From positions 17,579,307 to 17,643,306 of the forward strand of contig NC_058144.1 of NCBI RefSeq assembly GCF_011075055.1: DNA of 64,000 bases, in the 5' to 3' direction. Numbering within the stretch: the first letter of the stretch is position 1; the number at the start of each line of letters is the position of its first letter. The DNA comes from Mangifera indica. Taxonomy: Eukaryota > Streptophyta > Magnoliopsida > Sapindales > Anacardiaceae. This document shows positions 1 through 10,649 of the stretch, in pieces. Under the pieces are notes generated by a model. The model was not told the origin of the DNA and did no database searches. It saw only the letters and a list, made by a program, of their open reading frames with translations. Made by a program: the position numbers and the translations under genes.

Positions 1-1
1 T

Positions 2-350
2 GAGAAGCGTCTTCAACTTGATGAATTAGAAGAGTTTCAGTTAGATGCTTATGAAAATGCTAAGATTTACAAGGAAAGAACTAAAAGATGGCATGATAAG
101 CATATGAATAGGTATTTAAGGAAGAGGACCAAGTATTATTGTTCAACTCAAGATTAAAATTCTTTCTAGGGAAGTTGAGGTCTAGATGGTTGGGACCTTT
201 CAAGGTTCTACAAGTGTTTCCTAATGGGGAAATCAAAGTATGGAGTGCAAATACGAGTGCATTTAAAGTTAATAGATAGACATTAAAACCCTATTTTGTT
301 GGTGAACAAGTGATAGTGGAGGTTTCCCAACCACTTTCTAATCCTTAAAC
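2..350 (+). pseudogene. Ty3/gypsy (Athila-like) integrase C-terminal remnant
   Basis: The first frame reads as the tail of a plant Ty3/gypsy integrase: a basic, Lys/Glu-rich helix region containing '[18 protein letters not shown]', followed after a stop at 155-157 and a frame change by 'GKLRSRWLGPFKVLQVFP', the usual integrase C-terminal strand motif, and 'FKVNR'. This arrangement is familiar from Athila-type elements. The 5' part of the polyprotein lies outside the window. At least one frameshift (about 155-163) and several stops show it is dead. The orientation agrees with the Athila ORF-like stretch and LTR that follow. Confidence 0.85.
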
Positions 351-1270
351 TTGAGCCTCATTGTTGGTCAAACTAGTGACCTTAAAGAAGCATTTTGGGA
401 GACATCCCAAATATTTTTCTTTATTTTTTTCTTGTTATTTTATTTTATTTTATTTTTTTCTCATTTTGCTTATAGTATATTTTTCCCACACTTTGGATTT
501 TTATTGGCATTTTTGTTGATTTTTTTTTTTAAGGAATGGAGACCTGGAAACTTAAGCTATGTATATTGAAGAAGTAAACATCTTTGGAACTACAAAAGGG
601 GAGTAATAGTTTTATTTTGGTGCTGAATTCTTGATTGAGGGTGTTTTAAATCAATTTAGAATGTTTGATATGGCTATTGATTTCGTGTTGAATGTTGGAA
701 ATTTTGGCTTTTCCATGTTTGGCCACTATTCAATCTGGATGGATTATTTGTTAACCTTGTGAGCTTGATGTTCCTTTAAATTCTAGAATTTGCTTTTGTT
801 TTATTTTTATTTTTTAATTTAATTTATTTTTTTTAGGCTGTTATTTTTATTTTGATTGTTTTTATTTTATTTTTATTTTTATTTTTTTATATCTATGTTT
901 TAAAAAAAAAAACCCTAACCCTCATCTTTATCTTCTTCTCGGCGTCATACAGCGTTTCTCCTTTCCCCTGTTTTCATTGCGCTGCACTCACCCCTCTTCC
1001 TGCTTCCTTCAATACACGCATCCACTGAATTCTTTCCCCAACACATAGCATGTTCATTGATCCTGCACACAACAGCTTGCCACCTTTCTTCTTTCTCCAC
1101 AAAACAGTAGGCGTCAAACTCTTATTTTCCCACAACAAAGCCACGTGCCCCACTTTATTACACAATTTTCTTGCCTACAAAGCAACACCCTCACCTCTTC
1201 CTTCACCAAGTTATGTGTCCTCCTTTCTCCATTTTCACAATCAAAGCATGACCAGTTATTCGCCCGTAAA
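351..1270 (+). other. Post-pol spacer of Athila-like element
   Basis: The stretch is T-rich and non-coding, between the integrase tail and the downstream Athila ORF-like region. Long oligo-T runs (about 418-535 and 780-905) produce Phe-rich open frames that are compositional artefacts. Athila-type elements normally carry such a spacer between pol and the third ORF. I see no conserved protein in it. Confidence 0.5.
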
Positions 1271-1275
1271 ATTTT

Positions 1276-2215
1276 TCCCACTATGTATTTTGATCAATTG
1301 ACCTTAGAATCCCTAAACCTGCACACTGATATACATAGGATCATGGTCACTGTCGGGTGGGAAAAGTATTACGTTATGCATTTTGACACATATAGGCAGC
1401 TCACTGTAGAATTCCTTAGCTCGTATTTTTTTGTAGATAATCCAGCTAGTTGTGGTTATGGGCTGATGCAATTTAGGCTGCATAATGAGTCTTTTAGAAT
1501 CTTTTCATCAAGTTAATAAAATATTTGGTTTTCCCAATGACGGGGTTACACCCTAAGCCTTGGAAACCTTTGATTGTGTTAAAGTTTGGCATGAGTTAAC
1601 CGGAGAATAATTTTGCAAATCACCTCTAGATAAGGCTTCCAAGCTACATCAAAATTTGCACAAAATTTTGCATTATTTTATCATAAAAAATATTTTTACT
1701 AAAGGTGATAACGAGGGAATTGTTACCAATATTGACTTATTTCTCCTTCATTGCATGATTAATGAATCAAAATTAATGGGGGAGGATTCTTAGATCATAG
1801 ACTCAATTACACAGCTTTAGATGCTAGGAAGAAAAAAGCCACCTTTGCATGTGGGGGGTTTATCACTGCCCTAGCTAAAGCTGTAGGAATTCACATCCCT
1901 GATCACCTACAATATCCGCCGGTGCCCAAAGAAACCTTGATTTCTCTTGAGCTCCTTAAAAAAATAAGGATATGCACAAAAACCTCGTATAGGTCATATC
2001 ACTTTGTGGCAGAGGACACTGTTGACACTCATGGGGAGAAACCGGTTCAACTACTGCGCCAGACCAGCCTTCAGCCACAACTGCTTCTACTGTTAATGCT
2101 TCTCATCTCCTTACTAGGCTTAATCGCCTGGAGACCACTTTACAGGCTGCCCTTACTGATGTGTGTCAGATTCATAGCGTGATTGCTCCTCATGCCCAGT
2201 ATAGCCAATGATGAA
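1276..2215 (+). pseudogene. Athila ORF / envelope-position ORF remnant
   Basis: The first part (from ATG 1282) has the pattern of the 'Arabidopsis retrotransposon ORF-1 / ATHILA' family: an N-terminal stretch with Trp followed by Thr-Tyr-x-x-Leu-Thr-x-Glu-Phe-Leu-Ser-Ser ('FDTYRQLTVEFLSS') and then 'QFRLHNESF'. After several stops a second matching stretch appears near 1820-1900 ('ACGGFITALAKAVGI'), followed by a low-complexity tail. Its place downstream of integrase and upstream of the 3' LTR is where Athila elements carry their envelope-like third ORF. Multiple stops and frameshifts make it non-functional. The family assignment rests on pattern memory only. Confidence 0.6.
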
Positions 2216-2854
2216 ACTTGCAACCTGTTGTTTCCTTCTTAATATTCATGTTTTGCTTATAATATGCTTTGTTATTCCTGGATATTTGGCTACTATTGTT
2301 GTTGTTATTATTATTATTATTATTATTTATTTAGCTCCTGTTGGATTTCTATAAGCTGTTGAACTCATGTTCGTACTAAATTTTTATTGGATGCAGGATT
2401 GTCGGATTTTTGTATTCTTGTTGGATTGTTGGATTCTGGAGTTTTTGTTGGATAATTTGCTAGATTTTTGTTGCTTATAACTGATTGATTTTTGTTAGAT
2501 TTTGATCAAATTTTTTGTGGATATTGCCTTGGTTGGAAAGTATTTTTTTGTGAAATTTTGATGTTGCTACAGCTCAATTATGGTGCCATGTTGCTAGATT
2601 TTTTTTTTTTATGTTGCTATATTGCTAAATCTATTTGAGATGCTGCCACTGTTTGTAATTTTGCTTAGCAAGTCGTGAATGCAACATAGAAATCCAACAA
2701 TGACAATTTTAAGATTCTTTGTTTCATCATTTAGTTCTGTCACAGCTTGCACAGGTTGCAGATTTAACCCAACTGATTTTTCAACTCCTAGGAAGCCCCT
2801 TTTATCTTTTTCTTGCAATTTCTCTTTCCACATATGTATGTTTTACTTTTATTT

Positions 2855-4245
2855 GCAAACATTGAGGACAATGTTTGCCCTAGGTGTGGGTTATTGTTTT
2901 AGATTTGTAGGTTAATTTTTATTTCTCCAGCTTTCAACTTTCATCTTTGGTTTTTTTTTTTTTTTTCTTATAAGGTTACTCCATTTTCCATATTATTGCC
3001 CATGAGTTTCCTTTCAAGTTAAATTTTATTTTCAACATTTTAATTGCAAAATATTTTTAGATGATTTGGTAAGGTTTAAGCTTGATCGGGACAAGAATTA
3101 AAAAATCAAAACGAGAAAAGGACATGAATTGTTAAAGGTGATGCGGAAATCAATTATGGCCATAATTGATTCAATTATGCCCATGATTGCTGACAAAAAT
3201 AAAAAAAAAACAGAGGAAACAAATTTGGGTTGAGTTGGCAGAAAAATACATCTTTTTACAAAGGAGAAAGGGGCAGACTGAAGATGACACCAAAAATAGA
3301 AAAATTTCAAAGGAAAACCACAAGATCTAAGAGGAAGATTCAAGATTCAAGCTCAAGGATCAAGTTAGAGAGGATCTAGCCTATCAAGCTTGAAGACCTA
3401 AAAGTTTTCTCTAACCTTTTCCTCCTTGATAGTTGTTTCTCCTCTGTTTTGAACACAATGAATCTTTCTTTTATTGATTTTCATGGATTTATTATGATGG
3501 CTATAAGTAGCTAAATTTTCTACCTAGAGTTTATGATAGATCTATAAATCTTTGTGATTGTAGAAGGGTTTTCAATTTAACTTAATGTTGATGAAGCTTT
3601 GATTTAGTGATTGTAAGCTTACTTCTTGCTTGATGTTTTAGACCCAACATCTAGTTTGTTTGTAGATTGATTTTATACCATTGAAAGATGGAGAATCAAT
3701 TAGTTAATGAAATTTCTAAATCTGGAATTTTTATTTAGAAATAGATTTAGGTTCCTTGTAGACTTTGTGATCATCATAGAGGTTTTTAACGGGTTTTGAT
3801 TAGTACTTGATCTTGAAAGTAGGTAATTTATTAATCTTTACACACTTAATCAACTTCGAAAGAAGAATTAAGTAATTTATTACTCTTTACACATTTAATC
3901 AACTTCAAAAGAAGAATTAAGTAATTTAAGATGATTACCCATCATGTTCTCATCAATTTATTGTTTTAGATCTAACTTGTTAGCAATTACAAATTATTCA
4001 TAGTAAAATCTTAAACCCTAGAAAAGTTTACTTGATAATTAGTCCATTAATATTTCTGTTTTAATAATTTCTCCTCTGATTTTAATTAAATTGCTGCATT
4101 TTTATTCATTTTTTTGGATTAAATATTTGGTTTCTCTAGCTAACTCGAATTACAAAATGAACTAGTACTTAATAGTCAATCCTTATGGGACCGACATCTT
4201 TCTATATTACTTGATTGACTTGTGCACTTGTGAGTCATAGGCAAC
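2855..4245 (+). mobile_element. 3' LTR region of the Athila-like element
   Basis: A motif 'acattgaggacaatgt' followed by a G-rich tract at about 2860-2895 resembles the end of the internal region and polypurine tract typical of Athila/Tat elements. The segment ends with the characteristic U5-like stretch 'ccttatgggaccgacatc' (about 4181-4198), followed by 'cttgattgacttgtgcactt'. The exact left LTR edge is not resolved. The right edge is close to 4245, where a LINE fragment begins. A ~50-bp tandem duplication lies inside at 3830-3930. The matching 5' LTR is outside the window. Confidence 0.6.
3830..3930. repeat. 50-bp tandem duplication in LTR
   Basis: There are two adjacent copies of a unit containing 'cacacttaatcaacttcgaa' and 'agaagaattaagtaatttat', differing at a few positions. 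This is a simple local duplication inside the Athila-like LTR. Confidence 0.8.
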
Positions 4246-4247
4246 AA

Positions 4248-5260
4248 ACTCCTGCCATGGAATTTTTAAGTTCCATGAGATCCCTTGACTTAGTTTGAGG
4301 CCAATTCCATTCATTACCATTTATGATCTCGTTTACTTTGGCAAGTTTCCAAGGCAGGACTCTTGAACAATTCTTTCTCCAAAGCTTTCAATGAGGGGGG
4401 ACTTCGGGGGTGCCAATTATCATGCCAAAGAAAGGTATTTTTACTACCCCGATAATGCTTTTAAACATCTTCCTAACCATTCCTCTAAGCTTGAGAATAT
4501 TCCTCCAAGCCCAAGAGCAATTATTGGGAGTTTTAATTGGCCAAAGGCTTTTGTTCTTGATTAAGTTGCTTCTAGCCCCTCTTCCCCGTATTGAGTCATT
4601 ATTTGTTTGAATCTAGTTCCATTAAGTGTCTCACCATAATCACTTTGTTCTACTCTTTGGTGTCCATTAAACCAAGGCCTCTTTCTTTGTGTATGCATAC
4701 CATGTCTCATGAGACTTTAGCTTTATGTTTGTTTAGGTCCAACTTGCTCCATAGGAAGGCTCTTAATATGCTAATTATGTCTTTATGAACCTTGGAAGGG
4801 ACGATAAATAATCTAGACCAATAAACTTGGATGCTCCATAAGATAGATTTTCAAGAGCAAGTCTTCTAGTGTACGATAAAAATTTTCTTCTCTAAAATGA
4901 ATTCTAACAAGAATTTTATCCACAAGGCCTTATGCTTCAAATTAGTTGAGATAAGAGGAATGCCAAGATAATTAACTGGAAGAGATCCTTCATTATATTT
5001 CTTGAGGTTCTTAAGGTAAGCCCTATCCTCTTCTTTGACCCCTCGAGAAGAATATATTGCTTTTATTGGGGTTAGCTTTTAAGCCACTGTAATTATCAAA
5101 AGTATCCATCACACTTTTAACAATCATCAAAAAGTCTTTATCCAAGTGGCAAAAGACCATGAGATCATCTGCAAAATATAGATGGGATATGTTATGGGCG
5201 TTGATGATTATATCTAGCATGTTATTGGTATGATATTGATGAATTAAGGATGTCATTTCA
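4248..5260 (-). pseudogene. L1-type LINE reverse transcriptase C-terminal remnant
   Basis: The minus strand at 5023-5256 encodes 'HLYFADDLMVFCHLDKD', the FADD catalytic box of non-LTR reverse transcriptases, followed by 'VMDTFDNYSGLKANPNKSNIFFS', the usual 'SGLxxNxxKS' block of plant L1 LINEs. Toward lower coordinates, in broken frames, the sequence continues with 'AFGQLKLP' and a segment with 'LIESFGERIVQES', which fits the stretch before the zf-RVT domain. The 5' part of the LINE (endonuclease, RT N-terminus) is missing. The piece abuts the Athila-like LTR on one side and a gypsy LTR on the other. Confidence 0.85.
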
Positions 5261-5269
5261 TTATTTGAT

Positions 5270-6998
5270 TAGGGATTACATTTTGCTTGATTCAATTTAT
5301 GCTCATATGTATTCGGTGTAAATGAAATCATTATTGATGTTGGGTAATGTATTATGTGATTAATACTTTTTGCAATTTAGAGGAAAGAAATGGGTTGGAG
5401 ATATGTCTAATGTGGTAAGCATATTGATGAGATAACCAAACATATTTTGCTATAAGACAATGTGTTTAGGCTGTTGCTTATGTGTATTTGGAGATGGGAT
5501 TGCTTGGTAATGTTTCATGCATGTTTTGGGTATTGTTCGTGGTGTTTGGTAAACAAGCAAATGCAAAGAAGTTTGCTACGAAAATTTGGAAAATTGTGTT
5601 ACACACCCATGTATGGGGCATATATGGTCATGTACTTTTGGGGGTAATTCTCCTGGTGTTAAACTGAAGCCACAAGTGTGTGGATTTGGAGGTGGATACA
5701 TGCTCATGTAGTATGGGACACATGACCATGTATTCTACTCAAATTGCATGCTTGTGTGTGTGATGTGCTTGTTATGTAGGTTTAATAGTACACTCTCATG
5801 TATGAAAGATGCACCTCTGTGTATAATTGGAGAAAATAAGAATAAATGTGTGTAAGTAGGTAATGCTTTGGTATGATTATGGAAATAACTAATTCACCCT
5901 TATAAGGGATGAATGAAAGGAAAATATGGATTAAAGCCCAACAAAGACAAAATAAGGTTAATATCGGATAATTGTGTCGGACTATGTGAAAGATGACACA
6001 AAAAGAATTTGGGTGTGTCAGACCATGTGGACGATGACATAGACCCTAATTAGAGTAGTTCCAAGTTAAATACTAGAAACTATATACTATGATATTGTGA
6101 TTTGTCATCAAACTATGTGTAGTGACGTATCACCGAGCTATGTATAGTGTGATTATTCCATCAAGTTGTATGTAGTGTGGTCGTGAAAGCAATAGGGCTA
6201 GTCTATGTGACCTTAATACCCTTGGACAACTATGCACTAGCATAAGACTCTTTAGCATATGAGATGCTCATACACATACCGATGTTAGGCATCTAAACAT
6301 CTGGGATGTTTATGTGACTTTAAGAAAAGGTTTGGGGCCTTATTCCCTTATGATATGGTATTCATAACCTAAAGTCTAACAAGCATATGTATTGGGTATA
6401 CCTTATGATTGATATCTAGGATATCTCATACTTTCACCAAGGGTTCAGGACATCGTTTGACACTGTCATTAAGGATTAGACATGAGGCATTGAGATGATT
6501 CGGATGGGCATTTGGGAAACCGGAGAAACATTCGTGATACTATAAGAAGATTGATCAAAGACACATACAAGATTGGAATTAACTATGATTTGTATACATT
6601 TATTGGATATTGTACTTACTTACTGAGTGTCTCACTCATTATTTTCCTTTGTGATTTTGTAGGTAGGTTGTGGAGCAGCGAGGTGATGATGGGAAGCTAG
6701 CGATCAGCTCAAGGTAGTGCATGAGGCAAGGGCATTTTGGTCATTTTCCATGATGAGTTGTATTTTATGTAATTGAGTTTATGCATGGTATTTATGAATT
6801 CTATTTTATGATTTTGAATTTCAAACACTCAAATTGGTGTTATAATTATGTTGTTTGATTACACTTTTGGGATTGTGGGAGAGAACTATTTATCATGCAT
6901 GTTTGTTATCTCTGCTGTGAACCAAGTGAGGAAGTATCAAGTTAATATGCTTATTTGGATACCCATTCTAAGTAGTTGTATGTATCTAGAGAGGGATG
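5270..6998 (+). mobile_element. Degraded Ty3/gypsy LTR fragment, family Tekay-B
   Basis: This is a plus-oriented LTR piece sharing ordered blocks with 41570-42810 and 58599-60815: alternating 'cacacccatgta'-type motifs, a block 'cacccttataagggatgaatg', a block about an accused 'gactatgtggaaaatgaca'-like motif, the 'acatctgggatgtttatg' motif, then 'ttactgagtgtctcactca' followed by 'gtaggttgtggagcagcgag', and an end 'gagggatgttaca' (about 6986-6998). This tail is typical of Del/Tekay chromovirus LTRs. The 5' end is missing; the LINE fragment joins at about 5265. Confidence 0.7.
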
Positions 6999-7603
6999 TT
7001 ACATACATCCATGGATTGATAGGTCAGGACTATAATTTTATTGATTGGCAAAGTGATAAGATAACCAAGACTAGAGATCCCTAAAGATTGGTCACTAGAG
7101 TTGATATGTTGATTCCCTTGACCCAATTGAGCTTCGAGCATCCTTGGATTGGAATAGAGATGAAAGAAAGGCTTAGATTTTATTGATAGATTGTAGAATA
7201 GATCATTTTGACTTACTGAGTGTTTTTCACTCACTCCTTTCCTCTTGATTTTACAAGTGACAAGCATAGAGATGATGACAATGAAGCGACTAGTCAATAA
7301 TAAAGTGACATGCTGCTAATGGACTTGTAGACTTCATAGATTCCCAATTATGATTATGTTTATGACTTCATTAGTACACATGATATGGATGTTGTTTCAT
7401 CTAGATTTTGATATTAATGTTTGAGGATGATGATTAGAGTACTTTATTATTATTATTAATAAAGTTTTGATATAATTCAGACGGTATGATATTGATTTAT
7501 GTATGTTTGATTAGTAAATAATTTTTTCTATATTAAGATTGTCTTACAAGTATGATTAGAGTTAGTAACACTTAACCTATGACTTCTAGGGTGGGATGTT
7601 ACA
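6999..7603 (+). mobile_element. Second Tekay-B LTR 3'-end fragment
   Basis: A second copy of the LTR 3' portion follows the first directly: 'ttactgagtgtttttcactc' at about 7210, 'gattttacaagtgacaagca' and a closing 'gggtgggatgttaca' at 7589-7603. Downstream, 7615-7740 again resembles the stretch after the first copy ('ggggcattttggtcatttt'), so pieces of at least two LTRs of this family are stacked here. No internal coding region remains between them. Confidence 0.6.
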
Positions 7604-8689
7604 ACTCTCCAACTTACTGATGACTATGATGAAAGAGGTCAACTAGTGTGGGCAAACATGAGGGGCATTTTGGTCATTTTAAATTATTATATCTTATTAT
7701 GCATTCATAGACTGAATTATTATTTTGTGTTGGGGCTTGGAAATTAAATAACAAGCACTTATGTGATGGATTTTGCTGAGACATTTTGAAGATAAGACCA
7801 ACCAAATCAGTTATGATAATGCTGTAAATTTGATACTTTTACAGGGTTGAAAATAATTAGTAAATACCATAATCAAAGCAATGACTTGTAACATTAGAAT
7901 TTGCTGAATTCATTTCAGTAACAAGAGCAAAAATCAAATGCCAGGCACTAAAATTTGTTCCTTCTCTTTAGAAGTATTTGTATTTCAACAAAAGGGGCTT
8001 AACAGAGGAAACCCGAGTCATGGTAGAAATTAAACAGAACAGAATGATGAAGGTGCAAGAAGCTAACAAAGCTATGAATCTCTGGGTAAGTGTTACAGAT
8101 TCCAAATGAAGTAGTAGTCAATCACATTGAATACCTCCAACGAATGAATGCAAAGCTTAAGAGTTGAGATGACAAAAAGATAAAGGTAATCAACTTGCCA
8201 TATTTTACATCAAGAAAGCTATCTAATTAAGATATAAACAAAGCTGGAATCATGTTTAAGAGATGTCAGCAGAGTTGGCTAATGCATTTCCCCCGCAACC
8301 ACAATCCATATAGTTTAAGAAAATCTCTCCAAACCCCAACCGAATTTAGAGACAATAGTGCATATAACAGAGGACCAAGCATCCTAACAGAGCTAAGAGA
8401 GTTCATAATTTTAAAACAAAATTGAGTAAGAAAGTATGAAAACAACGGATATAGCAGAAGATCAACAATGTAAGTAACCACAACCCATATAGTTTAAGCA
8501 AATCTGTCCACTTTATAAAGGTAAACGTCAACCAAATTGAATAACCAAGCATGAAAACAAGGGATATGGCATTTGAGTACAATCAGCAAAATATTATTTG
8601 TAAAAAGACCATCTAGATTTCAATTGTATTGAGGCAGCTAGAGTAACTAATAGTGTTTACACTAGAATTTCATAAATCCCCATGGATAT
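7604..8689. other. Intergenic stretch with a degenerate direct repeat
   Basis: I recognise no gene. The first ~140 bp look like LTR-related debris (see the Tekay-B fragments). About 8290-8465 and 8472-8580 form a degenerate direct repeat: both contain 'accacaa[t/c]ccatatagttt' followed by 'aatct[c/g]tcca' and later an 'accaagcat...aaaacaa[c/g]ggatat' block. The part next to 8689 should include the 3' UTR of the membrane-protein gene, but I see no clear polyadenylation signal. Confidence 0.5.
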
Positions 8690-9392
8690 CTAGTGCAAAA
8701 AAGCATAAACAACAGTGGAAATATAAACACAAAGAGCAGAAGAAACCAAAACAATCAAAGTAGAAATAGCATGAAGGGTAGATTTACTCCCACAACCCAA
8801 TGTCCCCAACCGGATCTGAATAACATTAATAATGGAAAGCATCAAAAACAAGCAACCCATCACCGACCCAATTGCTGAAGCCATCATCCCAAACCTTAAA
8901 ACCTTTAGATTAATGTGGGCTCTAAAGGCGTCATCCACATTCTTACTATTAATCAAGTTAAGCGCCAGTTTCAAACCTTGAGCAACTAAAGACGAGAAGA
9001 GAAAGAAGCTGAAGGAGACAACCTCAAAAACTAGAATATTTCTAGCAATCTCTATCCCGGCATCACATGCTGACGAGGCCTCCAGGCTCTGTTGTCCAGG
9101 AGTCGTCAATGAAAGTCCCACAAACACAGCGATCGTAAAGAGAGAGTTGACATTCACGATACCATCCAAAGCAGTGACATGAACGCTTGTTGTTGACGAT
9201 GAAAAATAATTGAAACTGGTATTTCTGGTTCTGGCTGAGCTTCTCGGGAGGTCATTTGGGGATCTAAATAAAAGGAATTAAGAACACAATCAACCAAAGT
9301 GAGATAAATAAGATAAAAAGAAAAAAAAAAAAGGTTATTACATTTGGGCATGATAATGAAAAAAGATAAAGAAGGGAAGGATACTCATCCAT
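8690..9392 (-). CDS. Plant-specific small multi-pass membrane protein (193 aa, two exons; MEE60-like?)
   Basis: I read this as complement(join(8690..9263, 9385..9392)). Exon 1 gives ATG GAT GA (9392-9385), with a donor GTATCC at 9384. The acceptor is a pyrimidine-rich stretch ending TTTAG at 9264, and exon 2 opens with A completing GAA. The joined frame is open for 193 codons. The N-terminus is polar and Ser/Arg/Asn rich, then 'HVTALDGIVNVNSLFT' leads into four hydrophobic segments (about residues 46-62, 85-105, 132-152 and 170-190), with two Cys, one between TM1 and TM2 and one between TM3 and TM4. Plant genomes carry a conserved family with the 'DGIVNVNSLFT' block; from memory some are annotated 'maternal effect embryo arrest 60', but I could not check that, so I give no symbol. 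The function is unknown. No stops or frameshifts are present, unlike every TE frame around it, which argues for selection. Confidence 0.85.
9264..9384 (-). other. Intron of the membrane-protein gene (121 bp)
   Basis: On the minus strand it begins GTATCC after ATGGATGA and ends with a T-rich tract and TTATTTAG. Splicing joins phase 2 to phase 2 and opens the frame upstream of the long exon. Without it the 8690-9169 frame has no ATG start. The length is normal for plant introns. It is predicted from sequence only. Confidence 0.75.
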
Positions 9393-10270
9393 GAGCTGTA
9401 GATGGGAACTTAGTAAAAGACGAGACAGAGAGGGTTTGATGAGTCAAGTTTCGTCCTTTGTTGGATGGTATGAGTTGAGAGAAAGGAGACACAGATTCGT
9501 TTGCTTTGAATTGCTTAATTAAAGAAAGCAAGCAATAAAATGGATTTGGACAAGACATGACAACGCGTCTTTGGCATAACCTTTTTTAGACAATTTTTGA
9601 TCCATCAATATCTAAAAGTCACACTTCAACCCATTTCACTTCAAAATACTTGTTCATATGAATCGATGAATTGATAAGGAAGGAATTCAATTCAATTCAT
9701 CTATTGTTGTTAACCTTGTCTAGTTTAAATTGAGATTAGCAAGAATTTCAATTACATTTTTTGTTTTATGACACCACTTGTAAATTTCCTTCAACTTTAT
9801 AATCCAAATAATTTTGAGATTTTTTGTTAAATATTTGTTGATAAACAAGTTTAAACTTGCCCTTTAATTGACATTTGTACTTCCCTATATAATTTAATGT
9901 TATATTTCTATTAACTGTACATTTTTTTTCATTTGGATTGGAGAAGAACGGCATAATAAACATTCCACTCAAGTCGTTTTGACAAACCCAGATGATCATT
10001 GATGTTTACAAACTCACAGGGACCCAAGTTCCATTTAAATTTAAGTGGACGGACAAGGTTGTATATAAATTTACCCTTGAATTACGATACTACCCTTGTC
10101 TACTCGTACAAGCAACCTAGTAGTACGCGTCTTTGTTTTTACTTTTAGGTAACCAAATCCAACAAAAAGTTGGGAGGCACCGTGTGTCCCTGTTGTATTA
10201 AAAAAAAAAAAAAAACTGCTTCTGACGGGAAAAGGCCCTTTATAATTATTATTATTTTTTTGTGTGTTTT
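9393..10270 (-). promoter_or_regulatory. 5' UTR and upstream region of the membrane-protein gene
   Basis: The first ~100 bp upstream of the ATG (minus strand) are C/T-rich with 'gtctcctttctctcaac', typical of a plant 5' leader. I cannot fix a TATA box with confidence. Further out to the MULE edge there is no gene, only an A-run at about 10200-10215 and an ATT repeat at 10238-10256. Confidence 0.35.
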
Positions 10271-10649
10271 TCTAAAGGAGAATTAAATTAATTGTCTATT
10301 TTGTCCCTTATTAAGTAAAAATATCCACTTTTTTTATTTCTAAGCAAAAATATCTATTTTTCAAACTTTCAAATAAAAATATCCTAAAATATTTTTTAAA
10401 ATAATAAAACTACCATTCATCACATCTATATAAACTCTCTCACTCTCACTATAATTACATACATTTCTCATTTTTATTCAATATCAATTACTGCAGATTC
10501 ATTCGAAAAGAAAAAATTCATATTTTTAAATTCAAATTGAAAAAAATTAATTTGTGAAAAAAAATATTTATATAAATCTTAACTCAAAACTTAATTTTAT
10601 TTGTTAAATCTAATTCGTATTTCATGTAAAAAGGGCATTCGGATATTTG

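Noticed and set aside
351..569. Phe/Ile/Leu-rich open frame resembling a membrane protein
   Set aside because: It is produced by oligo-T runs in the post-pol spacer; no family pattern and no conserved start.
8693..8878. Open frame on the plus strand opposite the membrane-protein gene
   Set aside because: Antisense shadow of exon 2; Asn/Gln-rich with no family resemblance.
9154..9351. Minus-strand frame with 'EPEIPVSIIFHRQQQ' overlapping the membrane-protein gene
   Set aside because: It runs through the predicted intron and ends in a stop just inside exon 2; the spliced frame explains the locus better.
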